From: a virus
Strand: one strand, 5' to 3'
IMG/VR virus record: IMGVR_UViG_3300042387_000583
Coordinates: 1-29,111 of that record
Length of the DNA stretch: 29,111 nt
Shown here piece by piece: positions 1 through 6,408 of this stretch. Numbering within the stretch: position 1 is the first letter of the stretch; each line of letters starts with the position of its first letter. Position numbers and translations under genes: made by a program. The notes beneath the pieces are model-generated. The model did no database searches. It was not told where the DNA came from and saw nothing but the letters and a program-made list of their open reading frames with translations.

Positions 1-14
1 AGAAAGGGAATACA

Positions 15-233
15 ATGACGACCAAGCCAATGACAATGACAACTGACCAACACAGGAACGTGGTTGCTATGTTCTTCGGTAATGTTATTGACAATGTCAA
101 GACACATGAATACTGGAAGAAAACAGACGCAGTAGAACTGTTAATCGGGGCTATTGAAGAAGTACAACGCATGACCCCTGACCAATGGACTCAACTCAAG
201 AAAGACTTACAAGATAGATATGTAGGTCGCTAA
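15..233 (+). CDS. Small protein of unknown function
   Basis: I do not recognise this 72-residue protein. The ATG follows a purine-rich ribosome binding site (GAAAGGGA, about 5 bases upstream). After a Thr/Met-rich start (residues 1-10) the rest is predicted to be mainly helical and soluble, with no membrane segment and no cysteine. Its TAA overlaps the ATG of the next gene by one base (TAATG), so the two are probably translationally coupled in a rightward operon that begins outside the window. It looks like a typical small early phage accessory protein; no function is proposed. Confidence 0.7.
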   Translation: MTTKPMTMTTDQHRNVVAMFFGNVIDNVKTHEYWKKTDAVELLIGAIEEVQRMTPDQWTQLKKDLQDRYVGR

Positions 234-409
234 TGAGTCAGCATATATTTAAGAACGGACAATCCTATTATCTAGCAGAAATTAGTCCACAAGGACAATT
301 AACGCTAAAAGTAAAGGAGTTCGGGTGGTCAGATACTTGGTCACTTCCTTTAGATACATGTGACCACAATGGTCGTACCCACGATGAACTCACAGTCGGG
401 GGTGAATAA
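233..409 (+). CDS. Small protein of unknown function
   Basis: A 58-residue protein that begins MSQHIF and ends VGGE. The start is fixed by a TAATG overlap with the gene before it, and its own stop overlaps the next gene in the same way, so three genes form one coupled set. The composition suggests a small beta-rich fold: short stretches such as SYYLAEI and LTLKVKEF alternate with turns, and two Trp sit near residues 32-36. There is one Cys, in DTCDHN. The tight packing and uninterrupted frame are the evidence for a real gene. I recognise no family. Confidence 0.6.
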   Translation: MSQHIFKNGQSYYLAEISPQGQLTLKVKEFGWSDTWSLPLDTCDHNGRTHDELTVGGE

Positions 410-627
410 TGGAAGAAACAAGAATGTCACCTGCAGAACGTCTTAAACTACGTACTCGCGCCCAACGCTATGCACTAATATTTTTAGGGCAAAAGTATAG
501 ACAAGAATACAGGGAGTTATATCAAGCCTATCTAAACAACAGAGGATATAAACCATACGCACGTTATGTGGCTAAACCACTAGTAGATGAGCGCAATACA
601 ATGGAAACAAGCCTATCTAAACAATAG
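409..627 (+). CDS. Small basic protein of unknown function
   Basis: A 72-residue, strongly basic, Arg/Tyr-rich and probably helical protein (RTRAQRYALIF, YRQEYRELYQAYL). The ATG at 409 overlaps the previous stop (TAATG); an in-frame ATG at 424 (MSPAERL) is an alternative start. It is the last gene of the first rightward cluster, and a stem-loop terminator follows within about 10 bases. The charge and helical character would suit nucleic acid or protein binding, but no family is recognised. Confidence 0.65.
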   Translation: MEETRMSPAERLKLRTRAQRYALIFLGQKYRQEYRELYQAYLNNRGYKPYARYVAKPLVDERNTMETSLSKQ

Positions 628-637
628 GGTAGATACA

Positions 638-684
638 ATGCCTCACAGGTCGGTTAACGCTGGCTTGTGGGGCATTTTGTTTGT
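638..684 (+). terminator. Rho-independent terminator
   Basis: A 10-bp stem, ATGCCTCACA (638-647) with TGTGGGGCAT (666-675), has one G-T wobble and an 18-base loop, and is followed by TTTTGTTTG. It starts 10 bases after the stop of the gene ending at 627, so it probably ends the first rightward operon. The long loop makes it a medium-quality terminator. Confidence 0.65.
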
Positions 685-773
685 GTTGACCCACCCTTAT
701 ATTTAATATACCCACCCTTTAATGAAGCCCTTTGGGCTGCTGATTTGGCAAGCGCAGCTTGCCAACACAAACA
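678..773. repeat. 11-bp inverted repeat enclosing two hairpins
   Basis: TGTTTGTGTTG (678-688) is the exact reverse complement of CAACACAAACA (763-773), with 74 bases between. Inside lie a 5-bp hairpin AGCCC-TTT-GGGCT (726-738) and a 9-bp hairpin TTGGCAAGC-GCA-GCTTGCCAA (745-765). The second shares bases 763-765 with the outer stem, so the two pairings compete. A repeated ACCCACCCTT also lies inside (around 689-720). Confidence 0.6.
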
Positions 774-783
774 TCTGCGCTTT

Positions 784-805
784 ATAACGATTCTATAACA
801 ATTCT
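784..805. repeat. Tandem 11-mers, iteron-like
   Basis: ATAACGATTCT (784-794) is followed directly by ATAACAATTCT (795-805), differing at one base and spaced by one helical turn. An inverted copy, ACAATCGTTAT (1064-1074), matches the first unit at 10 of 11 positions. Shorter ATAACAA/ATAACAG matches lie at 957 and 977. The arrangement resembles binding sites for a replication initiator or regulator. Confidence 0.45.
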
Positions 806-876
806 GCCAACTCTATTGAAAAGAGAGAGCACCTATGGTAATGAGAGAGGAGAGAGTAGCCCACTAACTATCCTAT

Positions 877-920
877 TATCGGCTACTGTCAGCCCTGATA
901 GCGAGTCCGTAGGACTACGC
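877..920. other. Two adjacent hairpins
   Basis: TATCGGCT (877-884) pairs with AGCC-CT-GATA (891-900) around a 6-base loop, with a 2-base bulge. It is followed at once by GCG-AGTCC-GTA-GGACT-A-CGC (901-920), an 8-bp stem with one bulged A and a 3-base loop, then CCAGATTTTT. Read rightward the second could be a weak terminator or attenuator; the pair could also belong to a structured RNA. Confidence 0.4.
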
Positions 921-928
921 CCAGATTT

Positions 929-955
929 TTGACATACTGTCAGGCTAGATATAGT
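929..955 (+). promoter_or_regulatory. Possible promoter with operator-like palindrome
   Basis: A perfect -35 hexamer TTGACA (929-934) is followed after 15 bases by TATAGT (950-955); the spacing is shorter than ideal. A palindrome TGACA-TAC-TGTCA (930-942) overlaps the -35. The half-site TACTGTCAG (935-943) also occurs at 884-892, which suggests a regulator binding both. It would drive the AAA+/VWA operon with a leader of about 220 bases. Confidence 0.3.
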
Positions 956-1027
956 GATAACAACGAGTCTGCAACAATAACAGGATAGAGATATAGACTC
1001 TCCCTCTATATATGGTTAATAAGGCTC

Positions 1028-1036
1028 TTATGCACA
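1028..1036. other. DnaA-box-like site
   Basis: TTATGCACA matches the bacterial DnaA box consensus TTATNCACA at all nine positions. A second, near-consensus site, TTATCCACT, lies at 1121-1129 in the same orientation (8 of 9). A single 9-mer can occur by chance; two within 102 bases in the only long gap of the window is more suggestive. Confidence 0.4.
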
Positions 1037-1045
1037 ATCAGTAAT

Positions 1046-1108
1046 CCCCCGACTTGGGGCGTAACAATCGTTATGTAATTGTGACCTTTCAAGGCTACCC
1101 CCGACTTG
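1046..1108. repeat. 11-bp direct repeat pair
   Basis: CCCCCGACTTG occurs at 1046-1056 and again at 1098-1108, 52 bases apart (about five helical turns). The first copy also forms a small CCCC-GACTT-GGGG hairpin; the second does not. They lie between the two DnaA-box-like sites and could be protein-binding sites. Confidence 0.4.
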
Positions 1109-1120
1109 AGTTATTAGAAG

Positions 1121-1129
1121 TTATCCACT
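1121..1129. other. DnaA-box-like site, one mismatch
   Basis: TTATCCACT matches TTATNCACA at eight of nine positions and lies about 50 bases before the AAA+ gene start, in the same orientation as the perfect match at 1028-1036. Confidence 0.35.
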
Positions 1130-1177
1130 ACGCTCGAACTATCATGGGACAAGCCATGACCAAGCAAGGGACAAAGC

Positions 1178-2524
1178 ATGAGCATAGGTATCTATGTAGA
1201 AAGTAATGAAACAAATAGTCTAGTTAATCAGACCTTGATTACCCCGACTCCAACAGAAGTAAAGATATTCGCCCGACAGATAGATAAGTCCAACCCACAG
1301 GCTCGTTGCCTATGGCAGGTAACAACTCAGTTAGATATGCCTGAAAGTGTAGTGACTAAAAGCCCTATTGCAGTTATCTTGACCGATAGGGATATAGAAG
1401 CCTTATCAAGAAACAATGTATCTACTCTAGGTGTCAAGGCTATTAGAGCCAACGAGACTCATGGAACAGTATTAGGACTATCACAACCACACGATAAGTT
1501 AGTCCAAGAATTAGTAGATAGATTAAAGTCAGCCGACGAAACTCTTAACAATCTAGTTACTGACAATCGTAGGAACAACCCTATTATCCTTAGACCTATT
1601 CCTTATGAACAAGAAGTAACTAACAGGGTAGTTAATGTAGATATACAAGCCCCAGAAAAACAGCATAGTTATTCTATGGAAATGGCAACGATTCCAGATA
1701 TGAAATGGAGTCGAGATTACATTACTCGCAAGTTAGTTAATAACCTCACCGAGTTTGAGGTATATGACAATGCCATGCGTAACCATGAAAATATCCTATT
1801 AGAGGGACATGCAGGGTCAGGTAAGACAATGTCAGTATTGGCATACGCAAGTGCCAGAGGACATAGATATTACAATGTCTCATCTCATATTGGATTAGAA
1901 GCAAGCCAACTATTCGGTAAATGGATTCCAACCCCAGACGGACACTTCCGTTGGCAAGACGGCGCAGTAACCGAGTTAGTTCGTAATGGTGGCGTATTAT
2001 TACTGAACGAAGTTAATTTTATGCCAGAACGAGTAACTACAGTATTGTTCGGACTACTAGACGCTAGGCGTGAGATTCAACTCATGGATAATAACGGCGA
2101 AGTTATCAAGGCTCATAACGAGTTATTAGTAATCGCTGATATGAACCCTAACTATCGTGGTACTCGACCAATGAACCAAGCATGGAAAGATAGATTCCAC
2201 CATATAATCGAGTTCCCTTATGACAAGGCTATTGAAACCAAGTTAGTTAAAAGCCCTGCTCTTATCAACCTTGCTAATCAACTTAGAGATGAGTTTGATA
2301 AGGAAGCAATCGAAACTCCAATATCAACTCGTAAGTTAGTAGCGTTCATTAACAATACTGATAACTTAGGACTTGATTATGCAACCTATTGTTTCATAAA
2401 TGGATTTGCTGAACATGAACGCCAAGCAGTTAAGTTAGTCATGGAAACTCACAAAGCCAATCTTGTTACTGACTTAGTACCTGCAACTAACAAGGTTGTT
2501 ACTGAAAGTGAAGTGAACCTATAA
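1178..2524 (+). CDS. CobS/MoxR-type AAA+ ATPase
   Basis: A 448-residue AAA+ ATPase. Residues 1-170 are a phage-specific N-terminal region. The ATPase core follows: Walker A GHAGSGKT (210-217); a Walker B-like LLLNE (274-278) in which the usual Asp is Asn277; a sensor-1 region ADMNPN (about 320-325); and a candidate arginine finger in KDRFHH. Layout and motifs fit the MoxR/CobS/NorQ/CbbQ group, whose members remodel target proteins together with a VWA-domain partner. That partner follows directly: this gene's TAA overlaps the ATG at 2524 (TAATG). Phage relatives are often labelled cobaltochelatase CobS, but cobalt insertion cannot be inferred from sequence. The Walker B Asn may slow hydrolysis; the catalytic Glu278 is kept. 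Confidence 0.9.
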   Translation: MSIGIYVESNETNSLVNQTLITPTPTEVKIFARQIDKSNPQARCLWQVTTQLDMPESVVTKSPIAVILTDRDIEALSRNNVSTLGVKAIRANETHGTVLGLSQPHDKLVQELVDRLKSADETLNNLVTDNRRNNPIILRPIPYEQEVTNRVVNVDIQAPEKQHSYSMEMATIPDMKWSRDYITRKLVNNLTEFEVYDNAMRNHENILLEGHAGSGKTMSVLAYASARGHRYYNVSSHIGLEASQLFGKWIPTPDGHFRWQDGAVTELVRNGGVLLLNEVNFMPERVTTVLFGLLDARREIQLMDNNGEVIKAHNELLVIADMNPNYRGTRPMNQAWKDRFHHIIEFPYDKAIETKLVKSPALINLANQLRDEFDKEAIETPISTRKLVAFINNTDNLGLDYATYCFINGFAEHERQAVKLVMETHKANLVTDLVPATNKVVTESEVNL

Positions 2525-4731
2525 TGTCAGCCTTGACAGATAAAGTATTAAGAAATTGGCATGACGACGGCTATGGAAGTAAGCACAACTACTTCTATAG
2601 AAATGCAGACTTATTAGATAGTGATGTCATAGATGAGGACACAGTAAAGTTATTCTTAGTAGAAATAACTAATGACTTTACTAAGATACTTGAAACTCCT
2701 ATTAGACATATATCTCTTTGGGCAATAGAAAAGGTTAGAGACGACTCTTACGGAACTCTATTAGAAGTTGATTACACCAACTTAATGTCTGATGATTACA
2801 AGGCTAATACTATGAAAGTATTATCAGAGATGATAAACAGGCTTGATAGTATTCATAACGAAGTTCAGGAATTAAATTGGAAAGATGAACAAGACCGAGA
2901 AATTAAAATGCAAGAGTTCAGACAATTCCAATCTGATACTACTTCCAAGATAGATTCACTAACAGCCGTATATGCTAAGGCTGATAGTGTGCTATCTAGT
3001 GAGACGATAGATGTCAAGGTAGTTAATGAACCTGATAAACCTAATCCAGCATGGACAGACGGCAAGATTATCAGCCTTAATAAAGCCGTACTTGATGATA
3101 TTACCAATCTTACTGACGAAGCATTAACAGTATTAAATGGTATTAACTATCATGAGTTAGCCCATATCTTATTCTCACCTAGAGTAAATACAAAGTTTGC
3201 TAAATGGGTAATGGAAAAGCAATACCTAGCAACTTGTCAGTTATTAGAGGACATAAGAATAGAAACTAAACTGATAACTATGTATCCAAGTACCAAGCCT
3301 TTTATTGAATCAACCTTTTATCGCCATGTGTTAAACACTAATGGGCTTGTTAGTCTTAGACCAGAGTTGTTTGCCAGAGTCTATGGTGCTAAATATATCA
3401 GCCTTGATATTCGTCAAGAAATTGTTAATCAACACAAACAAGTATTGACAGCAGAAGTAATGCAGGATATTGCCAACCTTGTTAATGAATATCGCTTGTT
3501 ATCTTATCCACGCGATTATCAAAAGGGTATGGATATTATCGAGAAGTTCAGTAAATATGTAGCACTACCTCAAGGTAACGCCCAAAAGGAAGCAGTAGGG
3601 TGCAGTAATCAACCTTTCAATGGTAAGGGTCGCCCAATAGGTCAAAAGGAACAAGATTACGCAACTCCAACAGGCGAAAATGACGAATTACAATTACCAA
3701 CAGAAAGCGACAATACTGATACTGATAATGGTAATAGCCCTGATAACAATACTGATAGTGACTCTAATAACAATACTGATAGTAATGAACAAGGCAATAA
3801 GACTAAGAACTCTAAGTTAAGTGACAACGCTATTAGTGAAATAAATAAACGCATGAGTGAATTAGTATCTAATAGTGATGTCAAACAAAAGAATAAGGAT
3901 ATTCGTAAGTCTATTGCTAATGAGGACAGCGTTAGGAATCCATTACGCAAAGCAAACCACTACAAAGCGCTTCCAAACACCTCTTACTCATCTATGGCAA
4001 CTAAGTTCGGTAATGAATTAGAACGATTAAGAACCGACTTAGACCCAATGTGGGAACAAGAAACTCCAAGTGGCAGATTAAATATCCAACGAGCCATGAA
4101 GCGTGATATTAACAGCCTTGATACTTTATTTGATAAATGGAGTGAGGGGTCAGACGCATGTGATATTGAAGCAGTAATCCTATTAGATAACTCAGGTTCA
4201 ATGATGAACTCCATGCAAGAAGTATGCCAAGCAACATGGGCTATGAAGCGTGGTATCGAGAAAATACAGGGTGATGTAACAGTATTAACTTTCAATGGAA
4301 CTGCTAGAAAATTATACGAGAAGCATGAAAAGGCTACCAATGCCTTTCGTGCAGTAGAATCTAGTGGTTGCACAGACCCTACTGAGGCTCTTAGATTAGC
4401 CGAGCAGATATTAGTTAAAAGTAAAAGACAAACAAGATTGTTACTTGTAGTTACTGACGGCTATTGGTCAAACGATACTACTTGTAACTTAACAATACAA
4501 AGCATGAACGACTCAGGAGTTATATCAAGCCTTGTATATTATGGTCAAACAGAATATATCCAAAATAGAATAAGACTTGCAAAGCATGACGCTAAAGAGG
4601 AAAGGGATTTACAAAAGTTCGTTAAGCATAACTGCACTCTATTCAACGCAGTTGATACTCCAAAGGACTTGTTAAAAGTAGCAACTATGATTGTAAAAGA
4701 ACGAATCAAAGAAGTATCTAGGGTCGCCTAG
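2524..4731 (+). CDS. CobT-like protein with HExxH metallopeptidase motif and VWA domain
   Basis: A 735-residue protein and likely partner of the ATPase before it. Residues 1-170 are helical. A metallopeptidase-like region carries HELAH (210-214), a match to the zinc motif HExxH, followed by LLEDIRIE (240-247), which could supply a third ligand. Residues 385-430 form a low-complexity Asp/Asn/Ser/Thr linker. A C-terminal VWA domain has the metal-ion-dependent adhesion site DNSGS (554-558) and the later TDG that usually completes it (VVTDGYW, about 643-649). The helical N-terminus, acidic linker and C-terminal VWA recall CobT; the HExxH recalls VWA proteins with a DUF2201-type metallopeptidase domain. 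In such pairs the VWA subunit usually recognises the target and the AAA+ ring supplies energy. Whether this one cleaves protein is unknown. Confidence 0.85.
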   Translation: MSALTDKVLRNWHDDGYGSKHNYFYRNADLLDSDVIDEDTVKLFLVEITNDFTKILETPIRHISLWAIEKVRDDSYGTLLEVDYTNLMSDDYKANTMKVLSEMINRLDSIHNEVQELNWKDEQDREIKMQEFRQFQSDTTSKIDSLTAVYAKADSVLSSETIDVKVVNEPDKPNPAWTDGKIISLNKAVLDDITNLTDEALTVLNGINYHELAHILFSPRVNTKFAKWVMEKQYLATCQLLEDIRIETKLITMYPSTKPFIESTFYRHVLNTNGLVSLRPELFARVYGAKYISLDIRQEIVNQHKQVLTAEVMQDIANLVNEYRLLSYPRDYQKGMDIIEKFSKYVALPQGNAQKEAVGCSNQPFNGKGRPIGQKEQDYATPTGENDELQLPTESDNTDTDNGNSPDNNTDSDSNNNTDSNEQGNKTKNSKLSDNAISEINKRMSELVSNSDVKQKNKDIRKSIANEDSVRNPLRKANHYKALPNTSYSSMATKFGNELERLRTDLDPMWEQETPSGRLNIQRAMKRDINSLDTLFDKWSEGSDACDIEAVILLDNSGSMMNSMQEVCQATWAMKRGIEKIQGDVTVLTFNGTARKLYEKHEKATNAFRAVESSGCTDPTEALRLAEQILVKSKRQTRLLLVVTDGYWSNDTTCNLTIQSMNDSGVISSLVYYGQTEYIQNRIRLAKHDAKEERDLQKFVKHNCTLFNAVDTPKDLLKVATMIVKERIKEVSRVA

Positions 4732-4742
4732 ATAACCAAGCC

Positions 4743-4791
4743 CCTGATTATCGGTTGGAGTTACTTGTCCTTTCGCCAGCCGATAGTCAGG
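4743..4791. other. Strong 16-bp hairpin between operons
   Basis: Bases 4743-4758 pair with 4776-4791 along all 16 positions (14 Watson-Crick, two G-T wobbles), with a 17-base loop. No T-run follows, so it is not a standard terminator. It lies between the VWA gene stop and the next start at 4818, where it could protect or process mRNA, attenuate transcription, or bind protein as DNA. Confidence 0.65.
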
Positions 4792-4817
4792 CTCTATAAG
4801 TTAGGAAAGGAAAACAA

Positions 4818-5009
4818 ATGATAAGTAATTTATTTATGGTTGCAACTTTCATGATAATAATAGGCTCAGCATTAGTCTTGATATTCGATAGAGATGAAAA
4901 GACTAAATACATATCAAGGGAACACCAAGATTTCATGCGCTTCTACAGAGCCATGAAAAGAATACAAGAAGCCGATAACAAGGCTATTAAAAGAAAGGGA
5001 AAGAAATAA
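4818..5009 (+). CDS. Small single-pass membrane protein
   Basis: A 63-residue protein with one hydrophobic segment (about residues 5-23) followed by a charged, helical, Lys/Arg-rich tail ending RKGKK. The basic C-terminus suggests a cytoplasmic tail with the N-terminus outside. A good ribosome binding site (AGGAAAGGA) precedes the ATG. It opens a run of small rightward genes after the 16-bp hairpin, and the next gene starts on the base after its stop. A function in lysis or superinfection exclusion is possible, but nothing in the sequence decides this. Confidence 0.65.
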   Translation: MISNLFMVATFMIIIGSALVLIFDRDEKTKYISREHQDFMRFYRAMKRIQEADNKAIKRKGKK

Positions 5010-5300
5010 ATGGATACTCCAACACAAACAACACAAACTTTTGCCAGCGCAGATGACCCCTTTGATTCAGGGGTGTTCAAGCCGATTATTATTATTGACC
5101 AATACTCAGCCATGTATGTCTATTACAAAGCATTAAGCGATAGATATGACATAAGCCATGAGGTTGAGTATATGAATTACCAAGAACCAGAGTGGCATGA
5201 AAACTTGACAGAAGCAGAAGCAGAAGCAAAGATAGTAGAACTACAAAACCACAGCGTAGCAAGAGACAGCGAGTTGTTACACCAAGAGATAAAGAGATAA
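5010..5300 (+). CDS. Acidic protein of unknown function
   Basis: A 96-residue acidic protein. The first 20 residues are Thr/Gln/Asp-rich and probably disordered; FKPIIIIDQYSAMYVYYKAL (about 23-42) could form a strand and helix; the C-terminal third is a charged helix rich in Glu and Ala. There is no Cys and no membrane segment long enough to span. It starts immediately after the previous stop, with a ribosome binding site (AAAGGGAAAG) inside the preceding gene's last codons. I recognise no family. Confidence 0.65.
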   Translation: MDTPTQTTQTFASADDPFDSGVFKPIIIIDQYSAMYVYYKALSDRYDISHEVEYMNYQEPEWHENLTEAEAEAKIVELQNHSVARDSELLHQEIKR

Positions 5301-5314
5301 GAGAGATAAAAATA

Positions 5315-5524
5315 ATGAGAGTAAAAGAACTAAGAGAGCAATTAAATAAATATAAAGATGATGATGAGATTATTGTATCGCTTCATCATAAAAGTGATTA
5401 TCAGTTACATGACCAAGAAATATCAGAGCAAATATGGAGTGAAGTATGTGAAAAGGCTGATAATCAAGGCTATGACCAACTATTAACTAATCTAATTGCT
5501 GATGATGTGGATAGTCATGCCTAA
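5315..5524 (+). CDS. Small acidic helical protein of unknown function
   Basis: A 69-residue acidic protein. The opening, MRVKELREQLNKYKDDDEIIV, resembles the start of many small phage and bacterial proteins of the type MTVKELIEELKKFDPDAEV, a short helix followed by a strand; this is a resemblance, not a functional assignment. A purine-rich AGAGATA lies upstream. The last eight bases overlap the start of the next gene, so they are probably translated as a pair. Confidence 0.6.
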   Translation: MRVKELREQLNKYKDDDEIIVSLHHKSDYQLHDQEISEQIWSEVCEKADNQGYDQLLTNLIADDVDSHA

Positions 5525-5696
5525 TTATGAAGTTAATGCAGAGCAGACTCACTACTACACGATAAAAGTAGAAGCCAAAGACACAGAGGAAGCGTTTGAG
5601 AAAGCATGTGCAACCCCTGTTGATAAATGGGTAGAGAGACAAAGCCCAGACTTATATGTATATAGAGATGAAGATGATATTAAGGAAGTTGAGTAA
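5517..5696 (+). CDS. Small protein, possibly DpnD/PcfM-like fold
   Basis: 59 residues from the ATG at 5517 (MPNYEVNAEQ). I prefer this to the in-frame ATG at 5496, because that start would overlap the previous gene by 29 bases and add an out-of-character MLMMWIV. The pattern YTIKVEAKDTEEAFEKA, a strand followed by a helix, recalls the short domain seen in DpnD/PcfM-like proteins; this is a weak resemblance. The C-terminus is acidic. Its TAA overlaps the next ATG (TAATG). Confidence 0.55.
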   Translation: MPNYEVNAEQTHYYTIKVEAKDTEEAFEKACATPVDKWVERQSPDLYVYRDEDDIKEVE

Positions 5697-5869
5697 TGGA
5701 AGACACACTATACGGCGCACCTTTTTTTGATTTAGTAATCCAAGATTGGTGGTTATCACTTTACATAGAAAATGTAATAGGACTTGATATTTCATGGTTC
5801 GGCGCATTACTGATAGCAGGACTAGGAGTGGTAGTCTATTGGGTAAAGAGACGCAGGAAGCGTAAATAA
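5696..5869 (+). CDS. Small single-pass membrane protein
   Basis: A 57-residue protein found by following the TAATG overlap at 5694-5698. It begins MEDTLYGAPF, has a hydrophobic segment ISWFGALLIAGLGVVVYWV (about 32-50) and ends in a basic cluster, KRRRKRK. By the positive-inside rule the C-terminus would be cytoplasmic. Its stop lies directly before the ATG of the Ntn-hydrolase gene. The clean frame and clear topology support a real gene. A holin-like or anchoring role is possible but unproven. Confidence 0.6.
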   Translation: MEDTLYGAPFFDLVIQDWWLSLYIENVIGLDISWFGALLIAGLGVVVYWVKRRRKRK

Positions 5870-6406
5870 ATGACCACGATAATAGGGTTGCAGAAACCAG
5901 ACCATTGTTTGCTAATCGCAGACTCTCGTACAACCGACGATGGTGGTCGTACCTATTCTCACCCTATTGTCAGTAAGATTACCAAAAGAGGTAAGTATCT
6001 AATCGCAGGTTCGGGATTAACTCAGCCATGCGATATTGTCCAGCATGTATGGAAACCACCAGCAATACCTACTAATGCTAAGAAAGATTTATACCACTTT
6101 GTTATATCAGAAGTAGTGCCCTCTATTAGAGAAGCGTTAAATGCTAATGGTTATATTCCAGATAAAGAGAATAGTAACGAGCCAGATTTCTTATTCTTAA
6201 TAGCAATTCAAGGAACTATCTTTGAGTTAGACGAGTCTCTATCAGTAATGATGAGAGATGACGGCTTATATGGAATAGGTAGTGGTTCGCCGTATGCAAT
6301 AGGCGCATTACAAGCAGGGGCTACATGGAGAAAAGCGATGCAGATTGCATGTAAGAATAATATATTTAGTGCACCACCTTTTATTACACACACACAGAGG
6401 AGATAA
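5870..6406 (+). CDS. HslV/20S proteasome beta-like Ntn hydrolase
   Basis: A 178-residue protein resembling HslV and proteasome beta subunits along its length. It begins MTTIIG, as HslV begins MTTI, so removing Met would expose the catalytic N-terminal Thr1 with no propeptide. Counting from Thr1: ADSR gives the expected Asp17; Lys35 in VSKI lies near the usual Lys33; AGSG (45-48) matches the glycine loop; and GIGSGSPYAIGAL (134-146) matches the Ser129-region signature. The length is close to HslV (about 175) and shorter than many beta subunits. HslV works in rings fed by HslU; no HslU is visible here, and the only AAA+ ATPase nearby is the CobS/MoxR-type one upstream. It could degrade host or phage proteins, or join host proteasome rings. 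The C-terminal part after residue 165 is divergent. Confidence 0.85.
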   Translation: MTTIIGLQKPDHCLLIADSRTTDDGGRTYSHPIVSKITKRGKYLIAGSGLTQPCDIVQHVWKPPAIPTNAKKDLYHFVISEVVPSIREALNANGYIPDKENSNEPDFLFLIAIQGTIFELDESLSVMMRDDGLYGIGSGSPYAIGALQAGATWRKAMQIACKNNIFSAPPFITHTQRR

Positions 6407-6408
6407 TA

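Larger units (their letters stand above)
628..1177. other. 550-base non-coding region, possible origin or control region
   Basis: No convincing gene lies here on either strand. The region holds the terminator at 638-684, an 11-bp inverted repeat (678-688 / 763-773), hairpins at 726-738, 745-765, 877-900 and 901-920, tandem 11-mers at 784-805, a possible promoter at 929-955, two DnaA-box-like sites (1028-1036, 1121-1129) and an 11-bp direct repeat (1046-1056 / 1098-1108). There are also purine-rich tracts (around 820-860) and an AT-rich stretch (about 1000-1030). In a genome this compact, such a gap is likely to be functional: the control region of the AAA+/VWA operon, a structured RNA, or a replication origin. 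No tRNA cloverleaf was found by eye. Confidence 0.6.

Noticed and set aside
628-1177. A tRNA or small gene in the non-coding region
   Set aside because: I looked for an acceptor stem with a T-arm of the GTTCGANNC type and for a coupled start codon with a purine-rich site. Short frames such as the one at the ATGGTAATG near 836 end after about ten codons, and no cloverleaf was found.
3657-4373. Leftward frames of 97 and 129 codons within the VWA gene
   Set aside because: They are opposite to a protein with clear HExxH and VWA motifs. The Leu/Ser-rich translations are the complement of its Asn/Asp/Ser linker.
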